NCBI GenBank assembly: GCA_937868725.1
Contig: CALMMQ010000074.1
Span: 1 to 58,687 of the forward strand
Direction: 5' to 3'
DNA: 58,687 bases
DNA from: an uncultured Pleomorphomonas sp.
Lineage (GTDB): Bacteria > Pseudomonadota > Alphaproteobacteria > Rhizobiales > Pleomorphomonadaceae
Under the pieces are notes generated by a model. That model had not been told where the DNA came from and made no database searches. It worked only from the letters and a program-made list of their open reading frames with translations. Shown piece by piece: positions 7,848-17,215 of this stretch. The translations under genes and the position numbers were made by a program. How positions within the stretch are numbered: the first letter of the stretch is position 1; every line of letters begins with the position of its first letter.

Positions 7848-10800
7848 ATGGCTGCGCGCGCATCGTCTCGGGCCGGCGGTTTTGCCGGCAGTGCCCGTCA
7901 CGACGCGGAGATCGCCGCCGCGGCGGTCGGCATGTCGGTGGAGGAGTGGCTCGCCGCGGCCGCCCGTCCGGCGACGCCGCCGCCGGCGCACGGCGACAGC
8001 GAATCAGTCGCCCGTATCCTGTCTTCGCTCGACCGGCTCGGGGCCCGCATCCGCACGTTGACGCCAGCCGCCGAACCGGCGCCGGCGGCGCCGGCCGCCC
8101 GCCCCGTCTCCACCGCCGACAGCCTGCAGCGGGCCATCGACCAGATTGCCCGCAAGCGCGATGCGCTCGAGCGTTCGAGCGCCCGGCGGCCGGAACCGGC
8201 CCGAGAGGCCGCCGCCCCGGTGCGCGAGCCGGCGGCCGAGATCGCCGAGATCGGGGCCCGCGTCATGGCGCTGACCCAGACGCCGCGCGGCCCCGCCGCC
8301 CGCGCTGCCGCTCCGGCCGATGGCCTGCGCCAGGACGTCGCCGAACTCAAGGACATGCTGGCCGAACTGGTCGCCGCCTCGCCGGCGGAGACGCTGGAGA
8401 GCAGCTTTCGCGGCCTTGTCGAACGCATCGACGACCTGCGCGCCACCGTCGACAATCCACGCGCCGTCGCCGATCTGGTGCAGCGCCTCGCCGACATCCG
8501 CCGGCTGTTCACCGCCCTGCCCGACGTGACGCAGTTCGCCGACCTGACGGAACGGCTCGACGACATCGCCGCGCGCATCGACCGCGGCCAGAGCGACCCG
8601 CGCGTGCTGAGCGAGTTCGGCCGCAGCCTCGGCGAACTGGCGAGCGCCGTCGCCCGTCTCGATCAGCGCGATCTGGTGGCCGGCATCGAACGCCGGCTCG
8701 ACGACGTGGCCGGCGACCTCCGCCGCGTCGAGGAACGGCTGGCCGGTCCCATCGGTGCCCTTGAGCGCTGGACCGAAACGTCCGGTCGCCAGACGGCGCT
8801 GATGTCGCAGATCGCCCAGCGGTCGGAACAGTTGCCGCGCCTTGCCCACGAACTCGAACGCCAGGCGGCGTCCGTCGACCGCATCGCCCGGGCGACCGAC
8901 GCGCTGCCGCGCCTGTCGGAGACCATCGATACGCTGCGCGCCTCGCTCGACGGCGACTTCGAGCGCCACCATGGCGAGCTCAAGACGCTGTTCCAGCGCC
9001 TCGAAGACCTGGCCCAGCGCCTCGACGATCCGGTGCAGCCGCTGGCCATCGGCGGCGACGACGGGTTGGAACGGCGGCTCGGCGAGATCGTCGAGCGGCT
9101 GGACGGCTTCCGCGGTTCGCTTGACGCGGCGACCATCGACGCCATCGACGCCCAGTTCGCCCGCATGAGCGACAACATCAGCCGCCAGCTGCGCGACCTC
9201 GGCCGGCCGGAACAAGCCGCCGGCTCGTCGGCCGACCAGTTGCTGGAAGCGCTCGGTCGCATTGAGGCCCAGCTCGCCGACAGCGCCCCCACCAGCCACC
9301 TCCTCGACATCGAGGACCGCATCGGCGTGCTGACGCAGTCGATCGACAAGATCGACTTCGCCACCGCCCGCGACGTCGCCGCCCTCGACCAGTTGCTGCG
9401 CGGCCTGCGCGACGACATTGCCGGCCTGACGCCGCAGGACAATGGCCGCGTCGAGGCAGAGATTCGCCGGCTGGCCGACCAGATCGCCCGGACGCAAGCG
9501 CCGGCTCTCGACATCGACGCCTTCACCCGCATCGAGGAGCGACTGACGCGCCTCGTCGACCGCATCGAAGACCGGCCGGCGGAAGTGGCAGCGCTGGCCG
9601 AAGCGCTGGAAAAGCTTGAGACGACCATCGCCGGCACGCTGTCGGTCGATGCCATCGCCGATCGCGTCGCCACGGCGGCCGAGCGGGCGCAGGGTGGCGA
9701 GCCCCGAGCGGCGCTCGACCTTACGTCGGTGGAAAACGAACTGCGGCGGCTGACCGCCGAACTGCGCGCCGGCGCCGATCACGACCGCGATCTGTTGATC
9801 GCCATCGGCGACGCCGTGCAGAAACTGGCCGAACGCGAGATCATCCATCCCGCCGCGAGCCAAGCTCAGGCGACGGAGACGCCCGCCGAAGCCACTGCCG
9901 TCAACGACAGCTGGCAGACCATCGAGAAGGCGCTGGCGACCAACTTCAGCCGTCCGGCCGAGACGGCCGCTGTCCCGGCGGCGGCGGAAGAGGCCGAACC
10001 GGCTGACGACATGCCGCGTATCTTCGGGCGCAAGCAGAAGGTGGCGGCGCCCAAGGCGGAAAGCGACGGCGAAGGCCGCATCGAGCCGGCGTTCGACGTC
10101 AACAAGCCGCTGGAACCCGGTTCGGGCAAGCCCAGACTGCCGGTCGACGAACCGGAAGCGACGAGCGAGGCCACCTCGGCAGCGCCCAAGCCCGATACGC
10201 CGCTCTCCAAGGCCGACTTCATCGCCGCCGCCCGCCGGGCGGCGCTCGCCGCCGGCAACGAGGGGGGCCGCAAGCCGGCCGCCGGCGACCGGAGCGGCGA
10301 CGACCAGCCGCGCCGCGCCCTGCGTCTGGCCCTGCCGCCGGTCCTGGTCCGCCACAAGCGACAGTTCCTGATGGGCATCGCGGCGGCCGTGCTGGTGGCC
10401 GGTCTCGTTCATCTCGGCTCGACGCTGCTCCTCAAATCGGATTCGCCGCTGGCCGCCGTCTCGGGCGACGCCGCCGCTCCGGTGGCGCCACCGGCGCCGA
10501 CCAAGCTGGAGGTGTTGCCGCCGCCCGCTTCGGAGCCGCCAGCGGCCACCGACACGCCGCCGGCGAGTGCCGCGCCGGGACCGCTGTCGTCGGTTCCCGC
10601 CGATGACGTGCTCTCCGGCAAGGTCGACACCGCCACCACCTTCACCGACCAACCGGCGACCAGCCTGTCGCCCGACCGCTTCTCGGCCGGCGACAAGCCC
10701 GTCGACATGGCGACCGCCGACCCGATGACCACCGCGGCCACCAACCTGACGGCCATCGGCTCCGGCTTGCCGTTGCCGCCCAACGCCATCGGTCCGCTGG

Positions 10801-11624
10801 CGCTGCGCCAGGCGGCGGCGAGCGGGGACGCGGCGGCGCAATACGAAGTGGCGGCCCGCTATGCCGAAGGGCGTGGCGTGGCGCCCGACCTCACCGAGGC
10901 CATCGCCTGGTATGGTCGCGCCGCCGACACCGGCCTGGCGCCGGCGCAGTACCGTCTCGCCAGCCTCTATGAGAAGGGCCAGGGCGTCGCCCGCGACACC
11001 AAGACCGCCGCCGCGCTCTACGCCAAGGCGGCGAGCCAGGGCAACGCCAAGGCCATGCACAATCTCGCCGTCCTCAACGCCGAGGGCGGCTTGGGCGAGC
11101 CCAACTATCAGGTCGCCGCCCGGCTGTTCCAGCAGGCAGCCGACTTCGGCGTGCGCGACAGCCAGTTCAACCTCGGCATCCTGTTCGCCCGGGGTCTCGG
11201 CGTGCCGCGCGACCTCGCCTCGTCCTACAAGTGGTTCGCCATCGCGGCCAACGGCGGCGACGGCGACAGCGCCAAGAAGCGCGACGACATCGCCCAGGTG
11301 CTGTCCAAGGAAGACCTGGCCCGGGCCCGCTTGGCCGTTGAAACCTGGCAGGCCAAGCCGCTCGACCCGGCGGCCAACGACGTCGCCATCAACCCGGCCT
11401 GGACGGCGGCGCCCGAACACACCGCCACCGTGGACGAAAGCCGGACGATCGCCCGCGTGCAGGCGATGCTGACGCGCATGGGCTTCGACGTCGGCGCCGC
11501 CGACGGCCGCCTCGGCAAGAAGACGCGCGACGCCATCACCGCCTTCCAGAAGGCGCACGGCCAACCGGCCACCGGCGAGATCGACAAGACGATCATCGAC
11601 GCCCTCGGAGGCTCGACGATCTGA
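7848..11624 (+). CDS. podJ: PodJ-like polar localization factor (coiled coil, TM, Sel1 repeats, peptidoglycan-binding domain)
   Basis: A 1258-residue protein with the layout of PodJ-like factors of alphaproteobacteria. The long N-terminal cytoplasmic part (to about residue 700) consists of repeated coiled-coil blocks rich in RIDDL, RLDDI and LARRL-type heptads. One membrane helix near residues 838-860 (FLMGIAAAVLVAGLVHLGS) is followed by a Pro/Ala-rich periplasmic linker, four or so Sel1 repeats from about residue 983 (AQYEVAARYAEGRGV, AQYRLASLYEKGQGV, DSQFNLGILFARGLGV) and a C-terminal PG_binding_1 domain (about 1197-1257, VQAMLTRMGFDVGAADGRLG). PodJ organises the cell pole. GGGGAG lies seven bases before the ATG at 7848; an upstream in-frame ATG at 7788 lacks this. 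An antisense frame of similar length is a codon-bias shadow. Confidence 0.85.
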   Translation: MAARASSRAGGFAGSARHDAEIAAAAVGMSVEEWLAAAARPATPPPAHGDSESVARILSSLDRLGARIRTLTPAAEPAPAAPAARPVSTADSLQRAIDQIARKRDALERSSARRPEPAREAAAPVREPAAEIAEIGARVMALTQTPRGPAARAAAPADGLRQDVAELKDMLAELVAASPAETLESSFRGLVERIDDLRATVDNPRAVADLVQRLADIRRLFTALPDVTQFADLTERLDDIAARIDRGQSDPRVLSEFGRSLGELASAVARLDQRDLVAGIERRLDDVAGDLRRVEERLAGPIGALERWTETSGRQTALMSQIAQRSEQLPRLAHELERQAASVDRIARATDALPRLSETIDTLRASLDGDFERHHGELKTLFQRLEDLAQRLDDPVQPLAIGGDDGLERRLGEIVERLDGFRGSLDAATIDAIDAQFARMSDNISRQLRDLGRPEQAAGSSADQLLEALGRIEAQLADSAPTSHLLDIEDRIGVLTQSIDKIDFATARDVAALDQLLRGLRDDIAGLTPQDNGRVEAEIRRLADQIARTQAPALDIDAFTRIEERLTRLVDRIEDRPAEVAALAEALEKLETTIAGTLSVDAIADRVATAAERAQGGEPRAALDLTSVENELRRLTAELRAGADHDRDLLIAIGDAVQKLAEREIIHPAASQAQATETPAEATAVNDSWQTIEKALATNFSRPAETAAVPAAAEEAEPADDMPRIFGRKQKVAAPKAESDGEGRIEPAFDVNKPLEPGSGKPRLPVDEPEATSEATSAAPKPDTPLSKADFIAAARRAALAAGNEGGRKPAAGDRSGDDQPRRALRLALPPVLVRHKRQFLMGIAAAVLVAGLVHLGSTLLLKSDSPLAAVSGDAAAPVAPPAPTKLEVLPPPASEPPAATDTPPASAAPGPLSSVPADDVLSGKVDTATTFTDQPATSLSPDRFSAGDKPVDMATADPMTTAATNLTAIGSGLPLPPNAIGPLALRQAAASGDAAAQYEVAARYAEGRGVAPDLTEAIAWYGRAADTGLAPAQYRLASLYEKGQGVARDTKTAAALYAKAASQGNAKAMHNLAVLNAEGGLGEPNYQVAARLFQQAADFGVRDSQFNLGILFARGLGVPRDLASSYKWFAIAANGGDGDSAKKRDDIAQVLSKEDLARARLAVETWQAKPLDPAANDVAINPAWTAAPEHTATVDESRTIARVQAMLTRMGFDVGAADGRLGKKTRDAITAFQKAHGQPATGEIDKTIIDALGGSTI

Positions 11625-11682
11625 CAATCATCGGCGGGTTGCCGAGGCATTGCCACGGGCCGCTCACTCGGACTGACGCACC

Positions 11683-12609
11683 GTGGACCTCTACCTGCCG
11701 ATCGCCGAACTGCCGATGAACGTCTTCATGCTGTTGGGGCTGGGGGGCGCCATCGGCTTTCTGTCGGGCATGTTCGGGGTCGGCGGCGGCTTCCTGCTGA
11801 CGCCGCTCCTGATCTTCTCCGGCATTCCACCGGCGGTGGCAGTGGCGTCGGTGTCAGCGCAGATCGTCGCCAACTCGGCCTCTGGCCTCATCTCCTACCT
11901 GCGCAAGAAAGCCGTCGACATCAAACTCGGCAGTTACCTGCTGGCCTCCGGCAGCGTCGGCTCGTTCGTCGGCGTCGAGGTCTACGCCGGCCTGCGCACC
12001 GTCGGTCAGCTCGATCTGGCCATCGCCACCTGCTACGTCGTCTTCCTCGGCACCATCGGCACGCTGATGGTCATCGAAGCCGGGCGGGCCATCCTGGCCG
12101 AACAGAGCGGCGCCCCGCTCGCCGTCAAGCGGCCGCGCCGGCGGCCGTGGGGCGACAGCCTGCCGTTCAAGGTGCTGTTCCCGCAGTCGCGCCTGCGCGC
12201 TTCCCTCATCCCGGTGGTCGGCATCGGCCTTGGCATCGGCTTTCTCGGCGCCCTGCTCGGCATCGGTGGCGGCTTCATCATGGTGCCGGCGCTGATCTAC
12301 CTGTTGCGCGTGCCGACGACCATCGTCATCGGCACGACGCTGTTCCAGACGCTCGGCACCATGGCCTTCACCACGGTGATGCAGGCCACCGCCAACCAGA
12401 CGGTGGACATCATCCTGGCCCTCTGCCTGATGGTCGGCGGCGTCATCGGCGCCCAGTTCGGCGCCCGCCTCGGCCAGTCGCTGCGCGGCGAGACGCTGCG
12501 GCTGCTGCTCGGCCTGCTGGTGCTGTCGGTCGGCCTGCGCTTCGCCGTCGATCTCGTGGTCATGCCGGCCGAGATCTACAGCCTGCAAGACGTTTCCTGG
12601 GGACGTTGA
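11683..12609 (+). CDS. TauE/SafE (TSUP) family sulfite/organosulfonate-type permease
   Basis: A 308-residue integral membrane protein with about eight membrane segments and the two glycine-rich repeats of the TSUP family, GMFGVGGGFLLTPLLIF near residue 30 and GALLGIGGGFIMVPALIY near residue 192. The family moves small anions such as sulfite, sulfonates or sulfoacetate across the inner membrane. The start is GTG. The gene is followed two bases later by a TIGR02186-type gene, a pairing seen widely in this order, so the two products probably act together. The substrate is unknown. Confidence 0.9.
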   Translation: MDLYLPIAELPMNVFMLLGLGGAIGFLSGMFGVGGGFLLTPLLIFSGIPPAVAVASVSAQIVANSASGLISYLRKKAVDIKLGSYLLASGSVGSFVGVEVYAGLRTVGQLDLAIATCYVVFLGTIGTLMVIEAGRAILAEQSGAPLAVKRPRRRPWGDSLPFKVLFPQSRLRASLIPVVGIGLGIGFLGALLGIGGGFIMVPALIYLLRVPTTIVIGTTLFQTLGTMAFTTVMQATANQTVDIILALCLMVGGVIGAQFGARLGQSLRGETLRLLLGLLVLSVGLRFAVDLVVMPAEIYSLQDVSWGR

Positions 12610-12611
12610 CC

Positions 12612-13370
12612 ATGTGGCGCCCCCTCGTCCTCGCCGCCGCCCTGCTCTGTCCACTGGCCGCCTCGGCGGAAACTCTGGTGACGGCGCTGTCCTCGGAGCG
12701 GGTGGCCATCACCTCCAACTTCACCGGATCGGCCGTGACGATCTTCGGCACCGTCGAGCGCGACGTTCACACCGTGGCCCGCGCCTCGCCCTACGAGATC
12801 GTCGTGACGCTGACCGGCCCGTTGCGGACCGTCGTCGCCCGGCGCAAGGAGCAGGTGGCCGGCGTCTGGATCAACCGTTCGTCCGATACGCTGGAGCGGG
12901 TGCCGTCGTTCCTGGCCATCGCCACCACGGCACCGATGGAAAGCGTGGCGGGCAAACCGGTACGGGCCCGCCAGGGCCTCGGCTTCGACATGCTGCCGAC
13001 CAGCGGCGTGCCCGACGCGCTGCCGCCGATCCGCAACGACTTCGATGCCGCCTTCTTCCGCATCATGCAGAAGAAGAAGCTGTTTTCGCTGACCGAGGGC
13101 AGCGTCGACTTCCTGAGCCCGCAACTCTTCCGCACCAGCATCGATCTGCCGGCCAACGTGCCCGTTGGCTGGTACAACGCCACGGTGTACCTGTTTTCGG
13201 GCGGCGTGCTGCTGGCCAAGACCTCGGAAAGCTTCGCCATCAGCAAGTCCGGCTTCGAACAGTACGTGACGCTGCTCGCCCACCGCTCGCCGCTGGCCTA
13301 CGGTCTCCTGGCCGTGCTGGTCGCCGTCGCCACCGGCTGGCTGGCCAGCGTGGTGTTCAGGAAGGACTGA
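12612..13370 (+). CDS. TIGR02186 family exported membrane-anchored protein
   Basis: A 252-residue protein with a signal peptide (MWRPLVLAAALLCPLAASA), a periplasmic beta-rich body and one C-terminal membrane helix (about 228-247) ending in a short cytoplasmic tail FRKD. It matches my memory of the TIGR02186 family, whose genes sit beside TSUP permeases. The body contains SERVAITSNFTGSAVTIFG near the N-terminus. Translation likely follows the permease, since only two bases separate stop and start. The role is unknown; an accessory subunit of the permease is the simplest guess. Confidence 0.8.
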   Translation: MWRPLVLAAALLCPLAASAETLVTALSSERVAITSNFTGSAVTIFGTVERDVHTVARASPYEIVVTLTGPLRTVVARRKEQVAGVWINRSSDTLERVPSFLAIATTAPMESVAGKPVRARQGLGFDMLPTSGVPDALPPIRNDFDAAFFRIMQKKKLFSLTEGSVDFLSPQLFRTSIDLPANVPVGWYNATVYLFSGGVLLAKTSESFAISKSGFEQYVTLLAHRSPLAYGLLAVLVAVATGWLASVVFRKD

Positions 13371-13382
13371 TCCGATCGCCGG

Positions 13383-14099
13383 TCAGTCGCGCACCAGTTC
13401 CGCCCCGCGCACCGGATAGACGCGGCCATCGCTCAGCATCCAGGCGATGAGGCGCGACTTTTCGAACAGGCCGGCGTAGGCCGCGTCGAGCACATTGAGG
13501 CCGCCGGTATAGGCGCCGAAGGCCGGCAGGATGACGCGCGTGCCGTCGGAGATGAAGGCGCGGCGGCGCACGGCCCGGCCGCGCCCGACCTTAGCCGCCG
13601 GATGAAGATGGCCGGCCACCTCGCCGACGGCGCGGCCCCGGCGCGGCTCGTGGCGCAGGAGCAGCGGCCCGACGGCCAGTTCCTCGAGCTGGCGGCCGCC
13701 GACGCCGGCCGGCGGCACCGGATCGTGGTTGCCGGCCACCCAGATCCAGTCGACCGAGGCGACGAGGCCGGCGAGCGTGGCGAGATCGGCCGGCGTCAGC
13801 CGTGCCTCGGCGGTCTTGTCGTGGAAGCTGTCGCCGAGCGCCACGACACGGGCCGGCTGCAGCCGGGCCATGGCTTCGCCGAGGGCGGCGAGCGTCGCCC
13901 TGGTGTCATAGGGCGGCACGAAGCGGCCGCGCACGCCGAAGGACGAGCCCTTTTCGAAGTGCAGGTCGGAGACGACCATCAGCCCCTCGTCGGGCCAGTG
14001 CAGCACGCCGGAGGCGTCGAAACGCACGCCGACGCCAGCCAGATTGATCAGTCCGTCGCGCGTCAGCACCCGCTCGCCCTCCCTCGCCATCGCCGTCAT
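13383..14099 (-). CDS. pdeM: Ligase-associated DNA damage response endonuclease PdeM
   Basis: A 238-residue calcineurin-like metallophosphoesterase. Metal-binding motifs are VVSDLHFEKG (about 42-51), ALGDSFHD (about 86-93), VAGNHDP (about 119-125) and HLHPAAKV (about 162-169). PdeM proteins cluster with a DExH helicase, an exonuclease and an ATP-dependent ligase in a DNA repair set. Here the start overlaps the stop of the helicase gene by four bases (ATGA), which shows translational coupling with it. Confidence 0.9.
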   Translation of the reverse strand: MTAMAREGERVLTRDGLINLAGVGVRFDASGVLHWPDEGLMVVSDLHFEKGSSFGVRGRFVPPYDTRATLAALGEAMARLQPARVVALGDSFHDKTAEARLTPADLATLAGLVASVDWIWVAGNHDPVPPAGVGGRQLEELAVGPLLLRHEPRRGRAVGEVAGHLHPAAKVGRGRAVRRRAFISDGTRVILPAFGAYTGGLNVLDAAYAGLFEKSRLIAWMLSDGRVYPVRGAELVRD

Positions 14100-16597
14100 C
14101 GCATCGCCGCCCGCAGCACGTCGTCGGTGGCGGCGCGCAGCACGTCCTCGTCGGCCTCGCCGGCGATCGGCACCGAGCCGATGGCCTCGAGCACGATGGG
14201 CACGGCGAGCGGCGACACCCGCTCCAGCCTCTTATGCACGATGTGGCCGCCGATTCGGGAGAGCATGTCGGAGAGGCGTTTGAGGTCGAGCAGCGTTTCG
14301 GCGGCGTCGGCCCAGGCGGCCTCAAGCAGGATGTGGTCGGGCTCATGCTGGCGCAGCACGTCGTAGATGAGATCGGTGGAGACGGTGACCTGACGGCCGC
14401 TCTTCTGCGCCTCGATGTGGTTCTTCTCGACGAGGCCGGAGATCTGGGCGCAGGCCTTGAACGAGCGCTTGAGGATGTAGCTTTCGGCGAGCCAGGCCTC
14501 GAGATCGTCGCCGAGCATGTCCGGCTCCAGCAACGTGGCCAGCGAGGGGGCGCCACGGCCGATGGCGGCGCCGACGTCGGCGGCGCAACGGATGCCGAGG
14601 GCATAGTCGCTGGCGAGGAAGCCGAACGGCCGGCAACCGGCCCGCTCCAGCCGGCGCGTCAAGAGCATGCCGAGCGTCTGGTGGGCGAGGCGGCCCTCGA
14701 AGGGGTAGAGCACGAGGTGGAAGCTGCCCTCGTGCGGGAAGGTCTCGACCAGCAGCTGATCGGCGGCGGGGATGGCCGACAGGTCGGCCTGCAGTTCCAG
14801 CCAGGCGCGCACCGGCGCGGGCAGGCGCGCCCAGTCGGCGCGCTGCGACAGCAGGCGGCGGACGCTGGCGGCGAGGAAGGTGGAGAGCGGGAAACGGCCG
14901 CCGGAATAGACCGGCACGCGGGCGTCGCGATCGGCGCTGCGCGAGACGATGGCCTCAAGCTCGCGCAGGCCCTCGAAGCGCAGGATCTCGCCGCCGAACT
15001 GGAAGGTATCGCCGGGGGCCATCTGTTCGCAGAAATATTCCTCGATCTCGCCGAGCAGGCGGCCGCCCATCACCGGGCCGGAGCCGCGCACCTTGCCGCC
15101 GAGCCGCACCTTCAGCATCGGCGTGTCGAGAATGGTGCCGACGTTGAGACGGTAGCTCTGGGCGAAGCGCGGATGGCTGAGGCGATAGCTGCCGTCGGCG
15201 GTGAGGCGGATCTTGGCGTAGCGCTCGTAGGCGCGCAGCGCGTAGCCGCCGGTGGCGACGAGGTCGACGACGCGGTCGAAGGTCGGCCGCGCCAGCGCCC
15301 GGTAGGGATAGGCCGAGGTCACCTCGGCGTAGAAGTCGTCAGCGCGGAAGGGACCGGCCACCGCCCGGCCGAGCACGTGCTGGGCCAGCACGTCGAGGCG
15401 GCCGGCGGCGATCGGCGGACTGTCCTGGGCGCCGACGTAATTGGCATCGAGCGCCGCCTGGCACTCCAGCACCTCGAAGCGGTTGGCCGGCACCAACAGG
15501 GCCCGCGACGGCTCGTCCAGGCGGTGATTGGCGCGGCCGACGCGCTGGGCGAGGCGGCTCGCCCCCTTGGGGGCGCCGACGTGGACGACCAGATCGACGT
15601 CGCCCCAGTCGATGCCGAGATCGAGCGTCGAGGTGGCGACCACGGCCCTCAGCCGGCCCTCGGCCATGGCGGTCTCGACCTTGCGGCGCTGGCCGACGTC
15701 GAGCGAACCGTGATGCAGGGCGATGGGCAGGTTGTCGTCGTTGAGCTGCCACAGGCCGGAAAAGATCAGCTCGGCCTGACTGCGGGTGTTGACGAAGATC
15801 AGCGTCAGCTTGTGGCGGCCGATGGCGGCGAGAATGTCGGCGAAGGCGTAGCGGGCGGCGTGGCCGGCCCAGGGGATGCGCTCGTCGGTGGCGAGGATGG
15901 AGATGTCGGGGCGGGCGCCGCCCGCCACCTCGACCAGTTCCGCCCGGCGCGGCGCCTCGCCGCGCGCCTGCGCCACCAGCCAGCCGCGCAGGCCGTCGGG
16001 ATCGGCGACGGTGGCCGACAGACCGACGGTGCGCAGGTTGGGGGCGAGCGCCCGGAGGCGGGCGAGGCCGAGCGCCAGGAGATCGCCGCGCTTGCTGGTG
16101 ACGAGGGCGTGCAACTCGTCGAACACCACGGTGTCCAGGTCCTCGAAGAACGTCTCGGCGCCCGGCGCGGCGATCAGCAGCGCCAATTGTTCGGGCGTGG
16201 TCAGCAGGATGTCGGGCGGCAACAGCCGCTGGCGCTGGCGGCGGCTGGCCGAGGTGTCGCCGGTGCGCGTCTCGATGCTGACGTCCAGCCCCATCTCGGC
16301 CACCGGCTTTTCAAGGTTGCGCTCGATGTCGACGGCCAGCGCCTTGAGCGGCGAGATGTAAAGCGTGTGGACGCCGCGCCGCCGCGTGCCCGGCCGCCAC
16401 GGCGGCCGCGCCGCGAGCGAAATCAGCGACGGCAGGAAGCCGGCCAGCGTCTTGCCGGCGCCGGTGGGGGCGATGAGCAGGGCCGAGCGGCCGGCCCGGC
16501 CGTGGTCGATGAGCGCGAGCTGATGCGGCCGCGGGCGCCAGGCGCGGGCGGCGAACCATCGGGCGAAACGGGGCGGCAACAGTTCGGCGTCGGTCAC
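14096..16597 (-). CDS. Ligase-associated DNA damage response DExH-box helicase (Lhr-type)
   Basis: An 833-residue superfamily 2 helicase of the Lhr type. Walker A is APTGAGKTLAGF at about 43-54, motif II is VFDELHAL, motif III GLSATVADPDGL, and motif VI is ASRLAQRVGRANHR. The C-terminal half is the winged-helix and Lhr-specific domain. The start is GTG at 16595-16597 with no clear ribosome binding site. The usual companions exonuclease and ATP-dependent ligase are not visible; upstream lies a sequence scar instead (see the repeats and pseudogenes at 16.6-17.8 kb). Confidence 0.9.
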   Translation of the reverse strand: MTDAELLPPRFARWFAARAWRPRPHQLALIDHGRAGRSALLIAPTGAGKTLAGFLPSLISLAARPPWRPGTRRRGVHTLYISPLKALAVDIERNLEKPVAEMGLDVSIETRTGDTSASRRQRQRLLPPDILLTTPEQLALLIAAPGAETFFEDLDTVVFDELHALVTSKRGDLLALGLARLRALAPNLRTVGLSATVADPDGLRGWLVAQARGEAPRRAELVEVAGGARPDISILATDERIPWAGHAARYAFADILAAIGRHKLTLIFVNTRSQAELIFSGLWQLNDDNLPIALHHGSLDVGQRRKVETAMAEGRLRAVVATSTLDLGIDWGDVDLVVHVGAPKGASRLAQRVGRANHRLDEPSRALLVPANRFEVLECQAALDANYVGAQDSPPIAAGRLDVLAQHVLGRAVAGPFRADDFYAEVTSAYPYRALARPTFDRVVDLVATGGYALRAYERYAKIRLTADGSYRLSHPRFAQSYRLNVGTILDTPMLKVRLGGKVRGSGPVMGGRLLGEIEEYFCEQMAPGDTFQFGGEILRFEGLRELEAIVSRSADRDARVPVYSGGRFPLSTFLAASVRRLLSQRADWARLPAPVRAWLELQADLSAIPAADQLLVETFPHEGSFHLVLYPFEGRLAHQTLGMLLTRRLERAGCRPFGFLASDYALGIRCAADVGAAIGRGAPSLATLLEPDMLGDDLEAWLAESYILKRSFKACAQISGLVEKNHIEAQKSGRQVTVSTDLIYDVLRQHEPDHILLEAAWADAAETLLDLKRLSDMLSRIGGHIVHKRLERVSPLAVPIVLEAIGSVPIAGEADEDVLRAATDDVLRAAMR

Positions 16598-16616
16598 GAG
16601 GGCAAGATAGAGCCGA
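16563..16616 (-). repeat. Direct repeat copy 1: start region of the lhr-type gene
   Basis: This 54-base stretch (start codon, first codons and upstream leader of the helicase gene) recurs at 17136-17189 with five mismatches by my count (about 91% identity). Weaker similarity extends the pair to roughly 16535-16640 and 17110-17215. Confidence 0.85.
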
Positions 16617-16649
16617 TTCTGCGGAACAAGTGAAGAACAAAAATGTCGA

Positions 16650-16727
16650 TCAGGTGTCGGTGGTCATGAGCACGCCGAACGGCTCCAGCGTCTTGGCGCT
16701 AACAAAGGCGGTGAACGTCGAGATCAT
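16650..16727 (-). pseudogene. Remnant of a possible toxin gene start
   Basis: A 25-codon frame beginning ATGATCTCGACG overlaps the stop of the upstream remnant by four bases (ATGA). It encodes MISTFTAFVSAKTLEPFGVL and then stops. An MISTFTA start is reminiscent of PIN-domain toxins, but the catalytic part is missing, so only the arrangement supports the call. Confidence 0.3.
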
Positions 16728-16923
16728 TCGAGCCCGAGCCTGGTGGCTTCGGACGCGAGATCCTCAAGGGCTTGGCTCTGCTCCTGCCTGCCGGCCCTCT
16801 CATAGGCGACAAGATCGGCGAAGCGGACGCGGCGATGGCTGCCGCCTTGCGGGCGATGAGCGCCTCCACCTCGTCGGCGACGAGCGGTTCATGCGTCCGA
16901 TCCATGGGGGCGAGCATCGTCAT
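16724..16923 (-). pseudogene. Frameshifted remnant of a small (antitoxin-like) gene
   Basis: The first 34 codons read a charged helical segment (PLVADEVEALIARKAAAIAA). A shift near 16822-16830 moves the coherent reading to another frame, RFADLVAYERAGRQEQSQAL and EDLASEATRLGLE, which ends at 16724. Joined, the two parts give a protein of about 66 residues ending in an ATGA overlap with the next remnant, a layout typical of toxin-antitoxin pairs. I do not recognise the family; the assignment is tentative. Confidence 0.4.
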
Positions 16924-17135
16924 CTCCTGTCGGTCGCGGATGGTCCTAATCGGTCCTAATTCAAAGCACCTGCGCGCACCGCCGTCACGCTATTCGAAAT
17001 AAACGAAACAGGCAGGATATGCGGGAGATGGAAAACGAGGACCACGGGAATGGTGATGACTGGTGATGTATTCGGCAAACAGGAACGATGGCTTGGTAAC
17101 ACCCAGCACCGCAACCGCGCGCCGCAGACCAATCA

Positions 17136-17189
17136 GCAAAGCGGGGCGGCAGCAATTCGGCGTCGGTCACGATGGCAAGATAGAGCCGA
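17136..17189 (-). repeat. Direct repeat copy 2: decayed second copy of the lhr-type gene start
   Basis: On the minus strand this reads GTG and then TDAELLPPRFADWSAARG, nearly the same as the helicase start TDAELLPPRFARWFAARA, after which similarity is lost and the frame decays. The leader upstream of the start codon is also copied. The repeat lies 573 bases from copy 1 and borders AT-rich sequence. Confidence 0.85.
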
Positions 17190-17215
17190 GAGGGGAACAA
17201 GCGAGGAACGATGTG

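Noticed and set aside
8004-11627. A 1207-codon open frame antisense to the PodJ-like gene
   Set aside because: It lacks any family motif, is rich in Arg, Gly and Val as expected from the reverse reading of high-GC codons, and mirrors a well supported gene.
14234-16633. A 799-codon frame antisense to the Lhr-type helicase
   Set aside because: No recognisable domain, low-complexity composition, and full overlap with a gene that has all helicase motifs.
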